21,047 nt of DNA from Trichosphaerium sp. ATCC 40318 (Eukaryota > Discosea > Flabellinia > Trichosidae). Location of the stretch: NCBI GenBank assembly GCA_038496445.1, contig JALMLS010000001.1:1-21047 (forward strand). The letters are read 5' to 3'. The first letter of the stretch is position 1, and each line of letters opens with the position of its first letter. The translations under genes and the position numbers were made by a program. Below, one piece after another: positions 1 to 10,360 of the stretch. The notes beneath the pieces are model-generated. The model ran no database searches. It was not told the origin of the DNA and was given only the letters and a program-made list of their open reading frames with translations.

Positions 1-286
1 TTGACGGTATAAATCCTTCTTGTACTACGACTTTTACGCCTTTTTCGTTACGCCAGTACTTCCTAAACTCGCCGTGCTTGCGACCATTCTTGATTTCTTG
101 AGTGATAGTTGTACGCCCGTTTTGAAGCTTCCATAGACCATGACGACGCATTTTCTCGTTATATCTAGAGTTTGTAGCGGCGTATTTAGAAAGTACAGGC
201 CATTTAACGAATACTTCATAATCGAGGTTGTAAATGATTGATTGTAGTTCCAGAGGCAGTGAAAGGAGTTTAACTAAACGATTCAT
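1..286 (-). CDS. F-box-like protein with MORN/YwqK-type repeat, partial (runs off left edge)
   Basis: An open frame starts at the ATG whose first base is 286 and stays open to base 1, giving 95 codons; the C-terminus lies outside the window. The N-terminus (MNRLVKLLSLPLELQSII) has the LPxELxxxI pattern of an F-box, followed by LSKYAATN, the usual LS...R/N part of that domain. Further on, NGRKHGEFRKYW matches the G-x-x-H-G-x-x-x-x-Y pattern of MORN or YwqK-type beta-hairpin repeats. F-box proteins usually recruit substrates to SCF ubiquitin ligases; whether this one does is inference. No intron is visible in this part, unlike most neighbours. F-box plus MORN-like repeats are also common in some giant DNA viruses, so viral ancestry is possible but unproven. 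The in-frame ATG and motif order make a real gene likely; the family name is less sure. Confidence 0.6.
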   Translation of the reverse strand, partial: MNRLVKLLSLPLELQSIIYNLDYEVFVKWPVLSKYAATNSRYNEKMRRHGLWKLQNGRTTITQEIKNGRKHGEFRKYWRNEKGVKVVVQEGFIPS

Positions 287-1842
287 CAAAAACAGAGAAT
301 ATAGAGCGGTACAAAGGCATTTTAAGTTGAAATGGTAAAGTCCTTTTCTTTTTGTAAAGTAAACTTACGTTCGCTCAATGGATACCCACGATATTGTGTA
401 GTGCTTGGAGTGATGTTTTCTACGCATTTTCGCTTCTCTACAAAAAGGGTTAGTGAACCAATTTTAACGAAAAAAAGGTATTCGGAGATGATCAAAAAGT
501 CAAAAAAAGGTAGTATTTGTAAAGTGAATGAAAGTGCCGACGATTGTGTTGTGTACGGTTGAAGTCTTTGATTAAAAATTCACGAATTTTTTTTTGAATC
601 CTAGTTTTTTACGCTAAACAGCATTGAAGTGCTGAAATAATGTTTAGGAGTGCTAGACGAGTATAGTCGTATGCAACTTGCAACTTTTTGTAAGCCTTGA
701 AATTTCCTTTTTTGCAGCGAACTGAACGGATGAGTGCCGGAACAGAATAGAGTTGCAGAAAAGGTAGGAACTCGATGCAAAAATAGTTGTTCATGTGAAA
801 AACGTTTGAACTACAAAAAATCCAAAACACTGAAGATTTATTGAATCTACAGCGCCCAGATACATCAATTAGATGATGGAAGAAACGCAGGTGATCAACT
901 TGAGCGTTTGAGGGATTATCATCAAAAACTCCCGCAATTAACGGGTAAAAGCCCCATATGGATTGTAATGATGTTGGTATTCTATTTTCTTCGGTTTTGC
1001 ATTTAAAAAGCGCCGGCACAGTTTTTTCTATTTTTTTTTTGTGTTTCTCCTTTTAAATGGGCAAAATTCTTATTCAATAGGATAATGTGCGTACCATTAG
1101 ACATTTTTTAGGAATCTTTGGTGACGTTGCTACACTCAGAAAAGGAACCGGGTTTGACCCAATTTTCGGTTTTTACAACCAAATCCCGTTACACATGAAC
1201 TATTTGAACTACACGAGATTACTACAAAGGAACTATCATTTCTAGCCGCGAATAGAACACCCTTTACAAAAAGCTTTTTTTATCTCCTGAAGTTTTTTTT
1301 TTTTTTTTTACATTAGTTTCACGCGATTAATCGTCATCCCAACTATAAGGATCATCCGCCTACGTCAAAAACAAAGTTAATTGTGTACGTGTCAATGTGG
1401 TAAAAGTCAAAAAATTCCTTTTGACCATGATGGGTCCACAATAGCGTTTATAGCGTTTATAAACGCGTCTAGTGCGTTACACATTGACAGTTTCGGGTAT
1501 ATTGGCTTAATGGGCGGTTTGGAGGCCGAAACGGCTTTGTTACAACTTTTAGTCAATAACTAGCGTAGTAAAAGTGCACGTTGAGATAATTGCAACCCAG
1601 TAATGCACTTTTACACCAACGCGTTCAAAAACCCCGACTCCTGTGTGCGACACAAAACAACGCTCACGCCATTGATTGGTGAATAAAAGTAGAACAAATC
1701 GATGTAGAATGCTTTAGTGAGTAATTGGGTAACGCGATTGGCAACGCAAAAAGAAGTTCCGGGTTGTTTCGTGCAGATAACAAAAAAATTTCACAAAAAA
1801 AAATTCGAACATTTCAAAAAAAAAAAAAAAAGAAATGACGAA
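287..1842. other. Region without a supported gene
   Basis: I find no gene I can defend in this 1.5-kb stretch. It has many A/T runs (for example around 580-590, 1030-1040, 1298-1310 and 1817-1832) and frequent AACGC/GCGTT words, such as the tandem GCGTTTATA near 1444-1462. A 136-codon open frame on the minus strand (609-1019) begins at a GTG, not an ATG, and matches nothing I know; it could be an exon of an unrecognised gene, but no splice partner is evident. DCAF1 ends at the right border, so the last few hundred bases probably include its 3' UTR. Confidence 0.5.
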
Positions 1843-4800
1843 TTACATTCTCTGTATGTTTTTCCGTACCAGATAATGATCATCTACATCACCTAGGATG
1901 TCTTGTAACTCGAAATCAACATCCATCATAGCATCGTCGTCATCTAAACCTGATACAGACTGGAAAAAAAAAAAGTTAGCGCTATATAACGTATAAATAA
2001 CGTATAAAAAACTACAAGCGCGAAAACGTCATTAAATATTCCTAGACCGTGATTGTGAAACAATATCGGTTTTCGGCCTCAATGGTAACCCCAAAAACGT
2101 GTGAACGATAATTTTTACGCGTTGTCGACCCGAACACCATCAAGCGAGCGTAATAAAAAAAGATCAAAAAAAAAAAACTGCAAAGCTTCAAAGTTTGTCC
2201 TTAATCCGTACATCATCGTCGTCTTCGTATGTTTGAGTAGTACAATCCCATAGGCGTAGAATACGTTGTAATCTGCCATATTGCTAACACGTGTTCGGTT
2301 AACTTGAAGTTTCTTTGTAAAAAGATCTGGCGTACCTCAAGCAACATTGCTGACATGTTGTTTTCTAATACTACCAAGTCTAGTAAATCTCTACCTGGTT
2401 TGTATATCTGAGCAACAGGTTCAAATTGTCTTGTATCTGAAACACTGATTCCAGATTCATTACCATCAGTAGAGCGAACTAAAACAAAAAGTTTGTGAAT
2501 GACATTTTAGCTAAACAAAATTCACGAAAATATTTTCGTTCTAAAAATATCTACGTACTTGCAAATACAACGTCACTGCTTCTGTCAAATTTAAATCTAG
2601 CCTGGTCGAACTGTGGACCTATAAATATGTCATATAAAAGAGATAAAACCATTTCAATGCGTACATGTTTTGATTAACTTGTATGTCCTTACATCCCATA
2701 GTTCACTATTAATTAAACACTCATTTCCGCTTGGAGTGAATGCATCTGTTTATTACAAACTGTTACTTCCCACTGTGGGATATTTCAGAAAATATTTTAC
2801 AACAAAGCAACAAAAAACCCTCAACAGGCAACAAAAGCATGAAAAAACCACTTGGAAGGAAAAAAGAAACATGTATGTTACGTGTTAACTTACCATGACC
2901 GTATTCCGTAAATCTATCAAAAGAGTGTATCAATGACTTTGACCTTGGGATAATGTGTGAGCAATGTTTGATGAAAGAAATCATAAGTCTTTTTTTGCTT
3001 CTCAAACGTTTTTTCCCTGAGTGATAGCATGACTTTCTTGCTTTTTTTTGCCAAAAAAAATGTAACTCTAAATGTTCACAGATGTTTGCACTTACCGAAT
3101 ATCCCATAGCAGACCTTTAAAAAGTATAGTACGATCATCAACACTGATTTGTGGAATTGCATCGTCGTGGTCGTCCAAACCATTTCGAGATGTTTGCCAT
3201 ACAACAGTACCACTTGATACATCAACATAATTTATAGCTCCATGCTCAGTAAGACCAACAATACCCGAATTGTCGCGGGTTAACTTGGCTAAAGAAAAGT
3301 TAAAAAAAAATCACAAGCAGAACACGTTTCGATGTGAAGTCCTAACATTATCACAAAATCAACATACCATAGGCAGCACTGAGGTCTATTATAGGTTCTG
3401 TCATATTATCAATAGTCCAAAGGCAAGTGTCATTTTGCAAACCACTAAAGAAGGAAAAATTAATATTTACAGTAAAAAATCTTAAAATAGGCTTCTTTGA
3501 ATGATATTCTCAGTCTGCGACAAACTTCGTACCTGTACACTAAAAACCTTTTACCATCATTTGCGGCTTCAATACCGAGAACAGATTCATGTTTTGTCTC
3601 CCAAGTATGCTTATACAAAGATCAATAAAAGAAAACAAAGCATAGGTGTTTTTTTGTCCAACAAAATTCATACCTTTGCTTCGCCACCATCAAGTCCATA
3701 TAACATAATCTCTCCTGTAGGTGTACCTGCAATTAAATTATTTGCACCCAATACAGACATTGTGGAGTATCCATATTCCTGCTCCTCGTATAACAATGGA
3801 GTAGGCTGTAATTTATTCCATTTTAAAGATGCATCATGCTTTACACCACCAAACATGCCACCATGCTTCTTTCCTACTTGTGATGCAAAGAAACGTGATG
3901 CAAAATTTGTTGGTGCACAATCAGCACGTATTGTTTTAATCTTCTCAGGACACTACAAAGAGTAAGACACTAAAGAAAAAAAAGAAAATTGTAATTAAAA
4001 AAATATCTTTGTACCTTATGAGGCCGTAGTAATGATAATTCCGGAAGGGTTGCTATAGGGTGTCGACAGTGTCGGTGTTGATTGTGTAGGTATCTAAGAA
4101 TGGTAAGAAATTAGAAGTTTTTGTCTGTTTTTTTAAAACGTACTCTGTGATTATCTTATTTAACATGGTACCCTGTAGTCATAACTGTGAATATAGAAAC
4201 AAACAACGTGAAATTCGCAAAATAAAAAATTCTCAAAAACCTAGGTGGCTAGGAGAAGTGCGTACCTTTTCTCTTGCTATTTTCTCTTTTTTTTCTTTTT
4301 TTTCAGTATTAGCTTGTTCATTTATTTTGTAAGCTTTTACTCTGTATTCCTTCGTATTTGTATTAGTATTTGTATCTTTCAAGCTGTCTTGAGATGATTT
4401 CAAATCCTTTACAGGTTTATCCTTAGGCGTATTGGTATCAACTGGCTTTTTAGGTGCTAGTGACTTTGGAACTATTAATTTTTGTCTTTTCCTACTTAAA
4501 AATGTTTCCCCGTCAGGTTTTCTCTTTCCCAAGCTAAATGTTCGCTTATTAAGGTTTAATTTACCCTCTCTAGCAAGCATATCGGCTGTTCTCTGATAGT
4601 AATTTAGCAAAAACTTCACAGTAGATGAAGAATGAAGTCAAAATTTGTTACAACTAAAAGACAAATCGGAATCCGACTGGACTTACTGTTAACCCTTGAG
4701 ATGCCAGGTGAGCATGAATCACTTGTAATAGTTCTTTTTGAGAGTATGTAATAGTTGTAGCATTAACAATCCTGTTTGTCTCAAGTCTAGCAAGTGCGAT

Positions 4801-7800
4801 ATTGCTCTGATCTCCCATTTTAAAGTCAAACTTTTGATTATCCTTACCATCTTTTCCAGTCAGACTTATCCTACTTAAAAGTCTATTCGCAGCTTCTGCA
4901 AAGTCTTTTCTTTGTTTTTGTCCAGTATGTATTGGATACTCCTGTATTTGTAGAATATCTTGAAGAATCCTAAATAGCTTCTTACTGAGCACTTGACTGA
5001 TCATTGGATCTTTTGCCAAATATCTCAATACTCGACAAGCGAGTGTCTTTGCTTCAACAACACCTTCACTATTCAATCTTGCCTTGACGACATCTACAAG
5101 AACACTAACACCATTTGCTGCTCTTAATTGTTTGACAGCGTTTGCGATAGGAGAATTATCTTGATTGTCGCTTGGCACTCCTTTCAGAAAATTTATTATA
5201 ATCTAAGAAAAAATTGTATCGTTAATAGATTATCGTGACTTGAAGAAGATTTTTTGAAAAATAAACAGTACCTGAAGAGCATTGACGATCAAATACATAT
5301 TCTCAAATTGTAAGAAATCGTGAACAATATCAACAATACAGATAAGACCTAATTTTGTTACAAATGTGGAAGCCCAAAACAACACGTTTTTTTAACGGCA
5401 TACCTGATTTGTCACCATTCTGTACTTTTAAAAACTCGTCCCTCACAGCTGGTATAAGTGTCATAACAGCTACTATTGACAAAAGCTGAATGAGTGAGTC
5501 TTCACCCAACTGAAAGTGGTCCATATCTCCTGCGAGAAAAGCATACATTACAGGAAGATGTTGAACAAGCGAAGGTAGTGGCGTTGCAGGATAAGTGTTC
5601 ACTAAACCTTTACTAAAAGCTCTTACATATCCCAAGCAATGTGTAAAGACTTTTTTTTCACAAACCTCAATACACTTGTATCCAGGTATAGCTTGCTAAG
5701 TAAAAAACAAATAAGTTATTTCAAGCAATTTTGTTATCTTTTTGTTTGATGAAATTATATGTGTGACGTACTAGTACTAAACCTTTTCGCTTAAAGTGCT
5801 CTTCATTCAAGCGGAGAGTAACAACAAAGTATGTATGCAATGCATTGACACTGTGCTTAAGTACTGTCATGGCGAGAGTTGTTTGATCATTACTAGCAGC
5901 AACTTGTATACGTTCAACTGCCTTGAATATCTTTTCTATACCATGCTGTTCCCCAAAAATCTTCATGACAGTACCATACTTTAAAGCAATACCAAAAAAA
6001 CTCATTATGGACTTTATACGATGTTGTGCAGTGGCACCTTCAACAAAAAAAAGTTAGGAAACAGAATGTAAAACACGTATGACGCGTTACCTTCTATATC
6101 TTGATCAAGCACCCACAATGCACGTGAAACTATCGTTTCAAGGTCAGCTCTGTTACGCTTGAGTGGCGTTAGGATCATTCAAGAGGTTAGATGCGTGTGG
6201 CGACGTACTAGACATATTTGTTCCATAACAGAGGATGCTAGATAGTATAAGGCATTGCAAACCTCTACTGATAGATACAATGCTTCTGAGGACGTCTGGC
6301 GAGCTTTTTTGGTTGTTAGAAAAAGCTGTCGGAGATCAAGGTTAAGTCATACCGATAGCCTGTTCGAGAGCCATTAAGCCACCTCTATCCACGAAAACAG
6401 AACATAATTTCTTATGCATCGTCATACTTGTAACAAGTGTTATGGTTGCCTTTAAAATAGCGATATTATCTAGTAATGTGAGTCAATGTAAACACTTCCA
6501 ATGTCCACTTGCTACAAATTGCCAAAAAAGAACAAAATGAAGAAGTTGCTTCATCGCAACCAACAAAGAGAAAATGGTTGTCAACGTTCTCCAAATGTAT
6601 TTTACTTACCACTTTTGAGGTAGCTGAGTATGATATCAAGACCTCCTCCCATAAGTACGGGTCTAATTGACATTTAATACTTGACACATTTGGTGACACA
6701 TGTCAAAAAAAAATTCATTGAAAATGACTTTGCCAGTTATTGTTGACTTGTACCCTATAGCGTTGTGGTAAGAACCACAAACCGTCCAAAAACACTCAAG
6801 AATATACTGTTGCTCCATTTTAGCAAGGTTATCAGCGGACACATGCAGAGAGGAAAGCGGTGGCTAACGACGTTAGATATTTAGTTGATTTGATTCAGTG
6901 AAAGTACTTTTACAACGTCCATATCAGGTGTCGTATTCTTCACTACAAGGCCTTCTCCCTTTGAAGAAAATTATTTAGGATGCTCCAGGATTATACTAAG
7001 GTTAAAAGAAGGTGAATACGCACAAAGGATTTCCCATCAATTTTTTTGTCAATGTACATTCTCAATCGTTTTAACAAGACCTCTCGGAACTATCCATCAA
7101 AAGTAAGCCGTAAATAACTTAAAAAAAAATAAGAGTACCTCCAGAGATACTTGTTCGCTTTCTTCGTCCATTGCATCCTACCATATTATAAATTTGTTTT
7201 TTTTTATTTATGTAATTCGAAAATGTATATTTTGCATTTCGTAGCGCACCAAATACGACGCTAGAGTTCCAGTGGCATAAACGCGCATAGGAGAAGCCTT
7301 TTCTTCGAGCACCAGTTTGATAAGTTTGACTGTGTCAAGTTAGTGTAACGGGGAAGCGAGGATAAGTACGTACCCAGTATAAGCTCTTCTTGAGTATCCG
7401 AAATGAAGTAAAAAGCGCCTCTACTTGCGGCTACAATGATCTAAACGCAAATAAGCGAATAAAAAAATCAAAGAAGTTTCACAAGATAGTTTCTCTAAAA
7501 TACCCTGCAAGCTGCTAGTGTGGCGTCAGGGTCATCGGATATGAGTTCGTTTGTTATGAGAAGTATTAGATCTTCGTCACCTTGTAGACATTAATTAAAA
7601 ACGTAGTTTGCGTTCTTTTAACCTTCAAATGCACTCAATAGTTGTCCTAAGCATGGTTACTACGCGAAACATGTCATTATGGTCTTACCGATTGGCGTTC
7701 CTTCTCGTACTTCATCTGAGCCTTCAATAGACTTGTTGCGCTCAATGAAAGCGGTTTCTTCCTGTTCTAAGAGCGCGGCAAGTCTGTAAAATGTAAGTCT

Positions 7801-8063
7801 GTTTTAGATACTGGCCAAACAGCGTACCGATGCAAATTTTGTATTTTTTGGGCTTGGCTGGTATGTTCAAAACCGACAGAATTTAAATGTTCGAGAAACG
7901 TTTGCAGAAGAGGGTCTCCATACATATCAAACGCATCGCCGCCATCATCGTCCATTAACTAGTAAACTTTAGGCGCCTTACATTGTTTTATTCCAACTTG
8001 GTCGTATATTGATTCCCCATCAAGTTGCTCGAACGAATCAGAGGCGTCACTATCATCAGACAT
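1843..8063 (-). CDS. DCAF1: DCAF1/VprBP homologue, CRL4 ubiquitin-ligase substrate receptor (31 exons)
   Basis: Joined exons, 5' to 3': 8063-7998, 7958-7828, 7783-7689, 7580-7504, 7440-7374, 7329-7250, 7177-7139, 7089-7024, 6958-6914, 6863-6754, 6662-6610, 6469-6353, 6285-6209, 6157-6091, 6037-5772, 5695-5404, 5348-5272, 5202-4687, 4592-4266, 4172-4144, 4093-4015, 3952-3674, 3609-3533, 3444-3368, 3288-3096, 2943-2894, 2745-2665, 2618-2559, 2478-2336, 2283-2212, 1959-1843. They total 3825 nt in one frame (1274 aa; human DCAF1 is about 1500). Seen: an armadillo-like helical N-half; a LisH motif at about 732-761 (ELLQVIHAHLASQGLT, then TADMLAREGK, split by an intron); the YLHNQHRHC / PELSLLRPH segment leading into the WD40 domain; two DDB1-contact WDxR boxes, LLWDIR (about 1096-1101) and ELWDVR (1132-1137); and an acidic tail with DDDD runs. 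Family role: it binds DDB1 and presents substrates to CUL4. The first exon is least sure: its donor is GTTGGA, and the protein could instead start at 7955 (MDDDGGD). Confidence 0.93.
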
Positions 8064-8324
8064 CAGTTTTAATCATTTTCTGAGAAGCCACACAGAGTCA
8101 ATGCAATTCTGTGACAAGCTGACCGTTTTGCCTTGTAAAAAGCTGTACAAGCGAACATCGCACCAAAATGCCGTTGATGTTCACTAAAAAGTCCTCGACT
8201 CGTCGTACGTGTAGAGCCTCTATTCAGTCGTCTTGGACTATACTTCCTTGCTAGAGGAACGTTCCCTTAAGCACAGAAAACTGATACAAATTCAATTTGT
8301 GTTATAGTGCTGTCTGACATAGCA
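8064..8324. promoter_or_regulatory. Intergenic region shared by divergent DCAF1 and membrane-protein genes
   Basis: These 261 bp separate the start codons of two genes transcribed away from each other, so both promoters must lie here or nearby. I see no clear TATA box or other named motif. The assignment rests on gene layout only. Confidence 0.4.
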
Positions 8325-9440
8325 ATGCGTATAAACGATACTCTGGTAGTACTATCCTTCTTTATTGCATGCGTAGTCGCAATTTCACTTGACAGATCAG
8401 TTCAATGCCCACATAGTAGTTGTACGAGCTTGACAAGCGTTTAAATGCGACTCAAAAATTGTCGTTTCATTTTCCTGGCCAAAAAAAGTCTGCTAGTCTT
8501 TTTCTTCTCTCAAACAGCGTGAATATCATACAGTACTCTTTTGGACCTGTTTGGATAGAAACGGACAAATTCTTTATTGAACAAAACCAATACGGCTTGG
8601 GTTGCATCTCATTTTTCTAGTGGATTTACGAGACGACGCATCTTCTTTTTATTTCCACAGCTCGGGATCAGAAGACTCAGATCGCGTTACATACCTTCCC
8701 ACTAACTCTACTGTGCGCTCTACAATTCCAACAAGGTATAACAAATTATACCTAATAGTTTTGGTAGGGTTGGATAAGCATTACACCTAACACTAAGACT
8801 GTACATTTGGAGTATAGCAACAGTACGCTCTAGAGAAGCTCAAGATGTTTATGTATTTCCTTTAGAAGCAAGTACAGCTACCATTTTGGTAGCTGTTATC
8901 TCAACAAGTGATGGTAATAGTTTTACACACAGTATCATGTACGCAAGGAAAATCAAAACAATCACGTGCCAGTACAAAAATTTACTTGTTTTCTCTCTGG
9001 CCTCTGACGCAACACATTTCACGTCTTTTTTCTAGTTTCGTTAATGAGGTATAAGGACGGAGTCATTTGAAAATATGTTATCCATTCCAATTCCATTTGA
9101 CGTCAGCAAAGTCAAAATAGACTGGACAAGATGTACTGCAATTACGCTACAAGAGGCTGAAAGCAAGAGTACGAGAACATCAGAATCACCAAATACTCCC
9201 GTAGTAGAGGCACCTATTGACCCACCATCGACTAGTTTAAAGGAAAACACGGTACGTATTTTGTTGAGACTTATTGTTCTAATATGTTCGTTCTAGCCTT
9301 TATTGGTTTTCCTTTGCTTGGGAGTTGCAATAATCGCTGTTGCAATAACAATATTTATATTCATTGCATTAAAACGCATGTTTGGGTGCGACAAGAAGTC
9401 GCACAGTATCATCGCTCAAGATAGCGTTGCTTTGGTGTAG
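8325..9440 (+). CDS. Single-pass type I membrane protein, secreted N-terminus, unknown function
   Basis: Five exons (8325-8421, 8621-8735, 8834-8913, 9049-9251, 9297-9440) join in phase to 213 codons (212 aa). The N-terminus MRINDTLVVLSFFIACVVAI is a classic signal peptide of about 21 residues. The predicted outside part has two Cys after the signal peptide, an NST N-glycosylation sequon in a Ser/Thr-rich stretch, a segment with beta-strand-like patterns (DVYVFPL, TATILVAVI, SIPIPFDV), and a Pro/Thr-rich stalk before the membrane. The last exon holds one membrane span (PLLVFLCLGVAIIAVAITIF and onward, about 166-190), then a basic stop-transfer KRMFGCDKK and a tail of about 22 residues ending in SVALV. 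I recognise no family. The first intron (199 nt) is longer than usual here and could hide a missed exon; the exon 3 and 4 acceptors were chosen for phase. It lies head-to-head with DCAF1. Confidence 0.7.
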
Positions 9441-9810
9441 TGGTATTTTTGTTTTGACGGTATAAAAGCACTGTTTGCTGGACCTCCGAAAGATTAGCCT
9501 GTACTAAGATATATACTCTGTAATAAAAAATATAAAGTAGTTGCCTTGCAGAATGTAGATAGGCATAAGTAGAATAGTTTGATGGTAGCCGGAATCTTGT
9601 GATTGTTGTGATAGAAATTATCTTACACTGAGGCAACTGCAATGTGCTCTGATAATACGAGGCGGTTTCTTGTGCTTTGAAAAAACAACAAGAGGTTTTT
9701 GACATTATGGTACGCCAGATTTTATTTTGGGTAGCATTTATTCGGAAAATATCAAGTTTGACAAATGCACGTGACTTTATGAATTTCATATCACTAAGAC
9801 GTTAACGCTA
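9441..9810. other. Intergenic, no supported gene
   Basis: This 370-bp stretch lies between the membrane-protein stop and the F-box start. A 126-codon frame on the minus strand (9789-9409) has a true ATG, but it shows no motif and overlaps the last exon of the membrane gene antisense, so I do not call it. The region presumably holds the 3' UTR of one gene and the promoter of the next. Confidence 0.4.
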
Positions 9811-10320
9811 ATGTCAATTCCAAGCATAAAACAAATAATACTACTTCAAAAGCTACCACCAGAGACGTTGACACATATTCTAAGTTATTTAAACAAAATA
9901 CAACGCATTAGAGCTACTACAGTCTGTAATCTTTTTAACAACATCATTCGTCACAATATTGGCTTCGTCGAGATCTATTTAGAGCATTCGTCAGACTGCG
10001 ACGTTCTAAAAGGCAATCCTTTGCTTAAAAACACTCGAATTAGTATTGATTGTAGCCTTTCTGAGGCTGCATTACACTGCCTATCACGTGCTCATATCTT
10101 AGATCTATCAGAAACGACAATAAAAGATAAAGATATCCTTATTTTAGCACAAGAAGGAAAGCATACCATTCATAAAATTAACTTGGCTTCAACAAATATA
10201 ACTGATGTTTCATTAAAGGCACTTAGAGCTGTACAAACACACTTTAAAATAATACCATACTTTTTGAAAAATAAAACCATACTTTTTGGATCTCTAACCA
10301 GTGTATTTTATATGAAATAA
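9811..10320 (+). CDS. F-box/LRR protein, 5' part, truncated by transposon insertion
   Basis: Single-exon frame from ATG 9811. Residues 11-45 form an F-box: LQKLPPETLTHILSYLNKIQ has the LPxExLxxILSYL core. Leucine-rich repeats follow (HILDLSETTIKDKDILIL; KINLASTNITDVSLKALRAV), with the L-x-L-x-x-T/C-x-I-T-D-x-x-L pattern of F-box-LRR (FBXL/AMN1-like) proteins. The native frame is interrupted at the TACA at 10232-10235. From 10236 translation runs into the transposon terminus for 28 codons (QTHFKIIPYFLKNK...) and stops at 10318-10320, giving 169 aa. The missing half resumes at 15744. FBXL proteins normally bind SKP1 through the F-box and substrates through the LRRs. Here the F-box is kept but most of the LRR solenoid is lost, so any product could compete for SKP1 without substrate (inference). 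Confidence 0.8.
   Translation: MSIPSIKQIILLQKLPPETLTHILSYLNKIQRIRATTVCNLFNNIIRHNIGFVEIYLEHSSDCDVLKGNPLLKNTRISIDCSLSEAALHCLSRAHILDLSETTIKDKDILILAQEGKHTIHKINLASTNITDVSLKALRAVQTHFKIIPYFLKNKTILFGSLTSVFYMK
10232..10235. repeat. Left target-site duplication (TACA)
   Basis: TACA directly left of the transposon terminus, matched by TACA at 15740-15743. One copy belongs to the original F-box/LRR codons GTA CAC. Confidence 0.75.
10236..10287 (+). repeat. Left terminal inverted repeat of the transposon
   Basis: About 52 bp starting AACACACTTTAAA, then two copies of an ACCATACTTTTT core about 23 bp apart. It pairs with the reverse complement of 15689-15739 with only a few mismatches and a one-base gap. 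Confidence 0.88.
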
Positions 10321-10360
10321 AGTAAACTTATTCTAGTTATTTGGATTTAACAAATTGTAT

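Noticed and set aside
609-1019. 136-codon open frame on the minus strand
   Set aside because: It begins with GTG, has no good ATG, no recognisable motif and no clear splice partner; kept only as a remark in the gap entry.
7959-7981. 23-nt intron with a GTAAGG donor near the DCAF1 start
   Set aside because: It gives an immediate frame break (TGA). The 39-nt GTTGGA intron at 7959-7997 keeps the frame, and a start at 7955 needs no intron.
9409-9789. 126-codon ATG-initiated frame on the minus strand
   Set aside because: No motif, low-complexity-like composition, and antisense overlap with a well-supported membrane-protein exon. A frame this long is expected about once by chance in a window of this size and composition.
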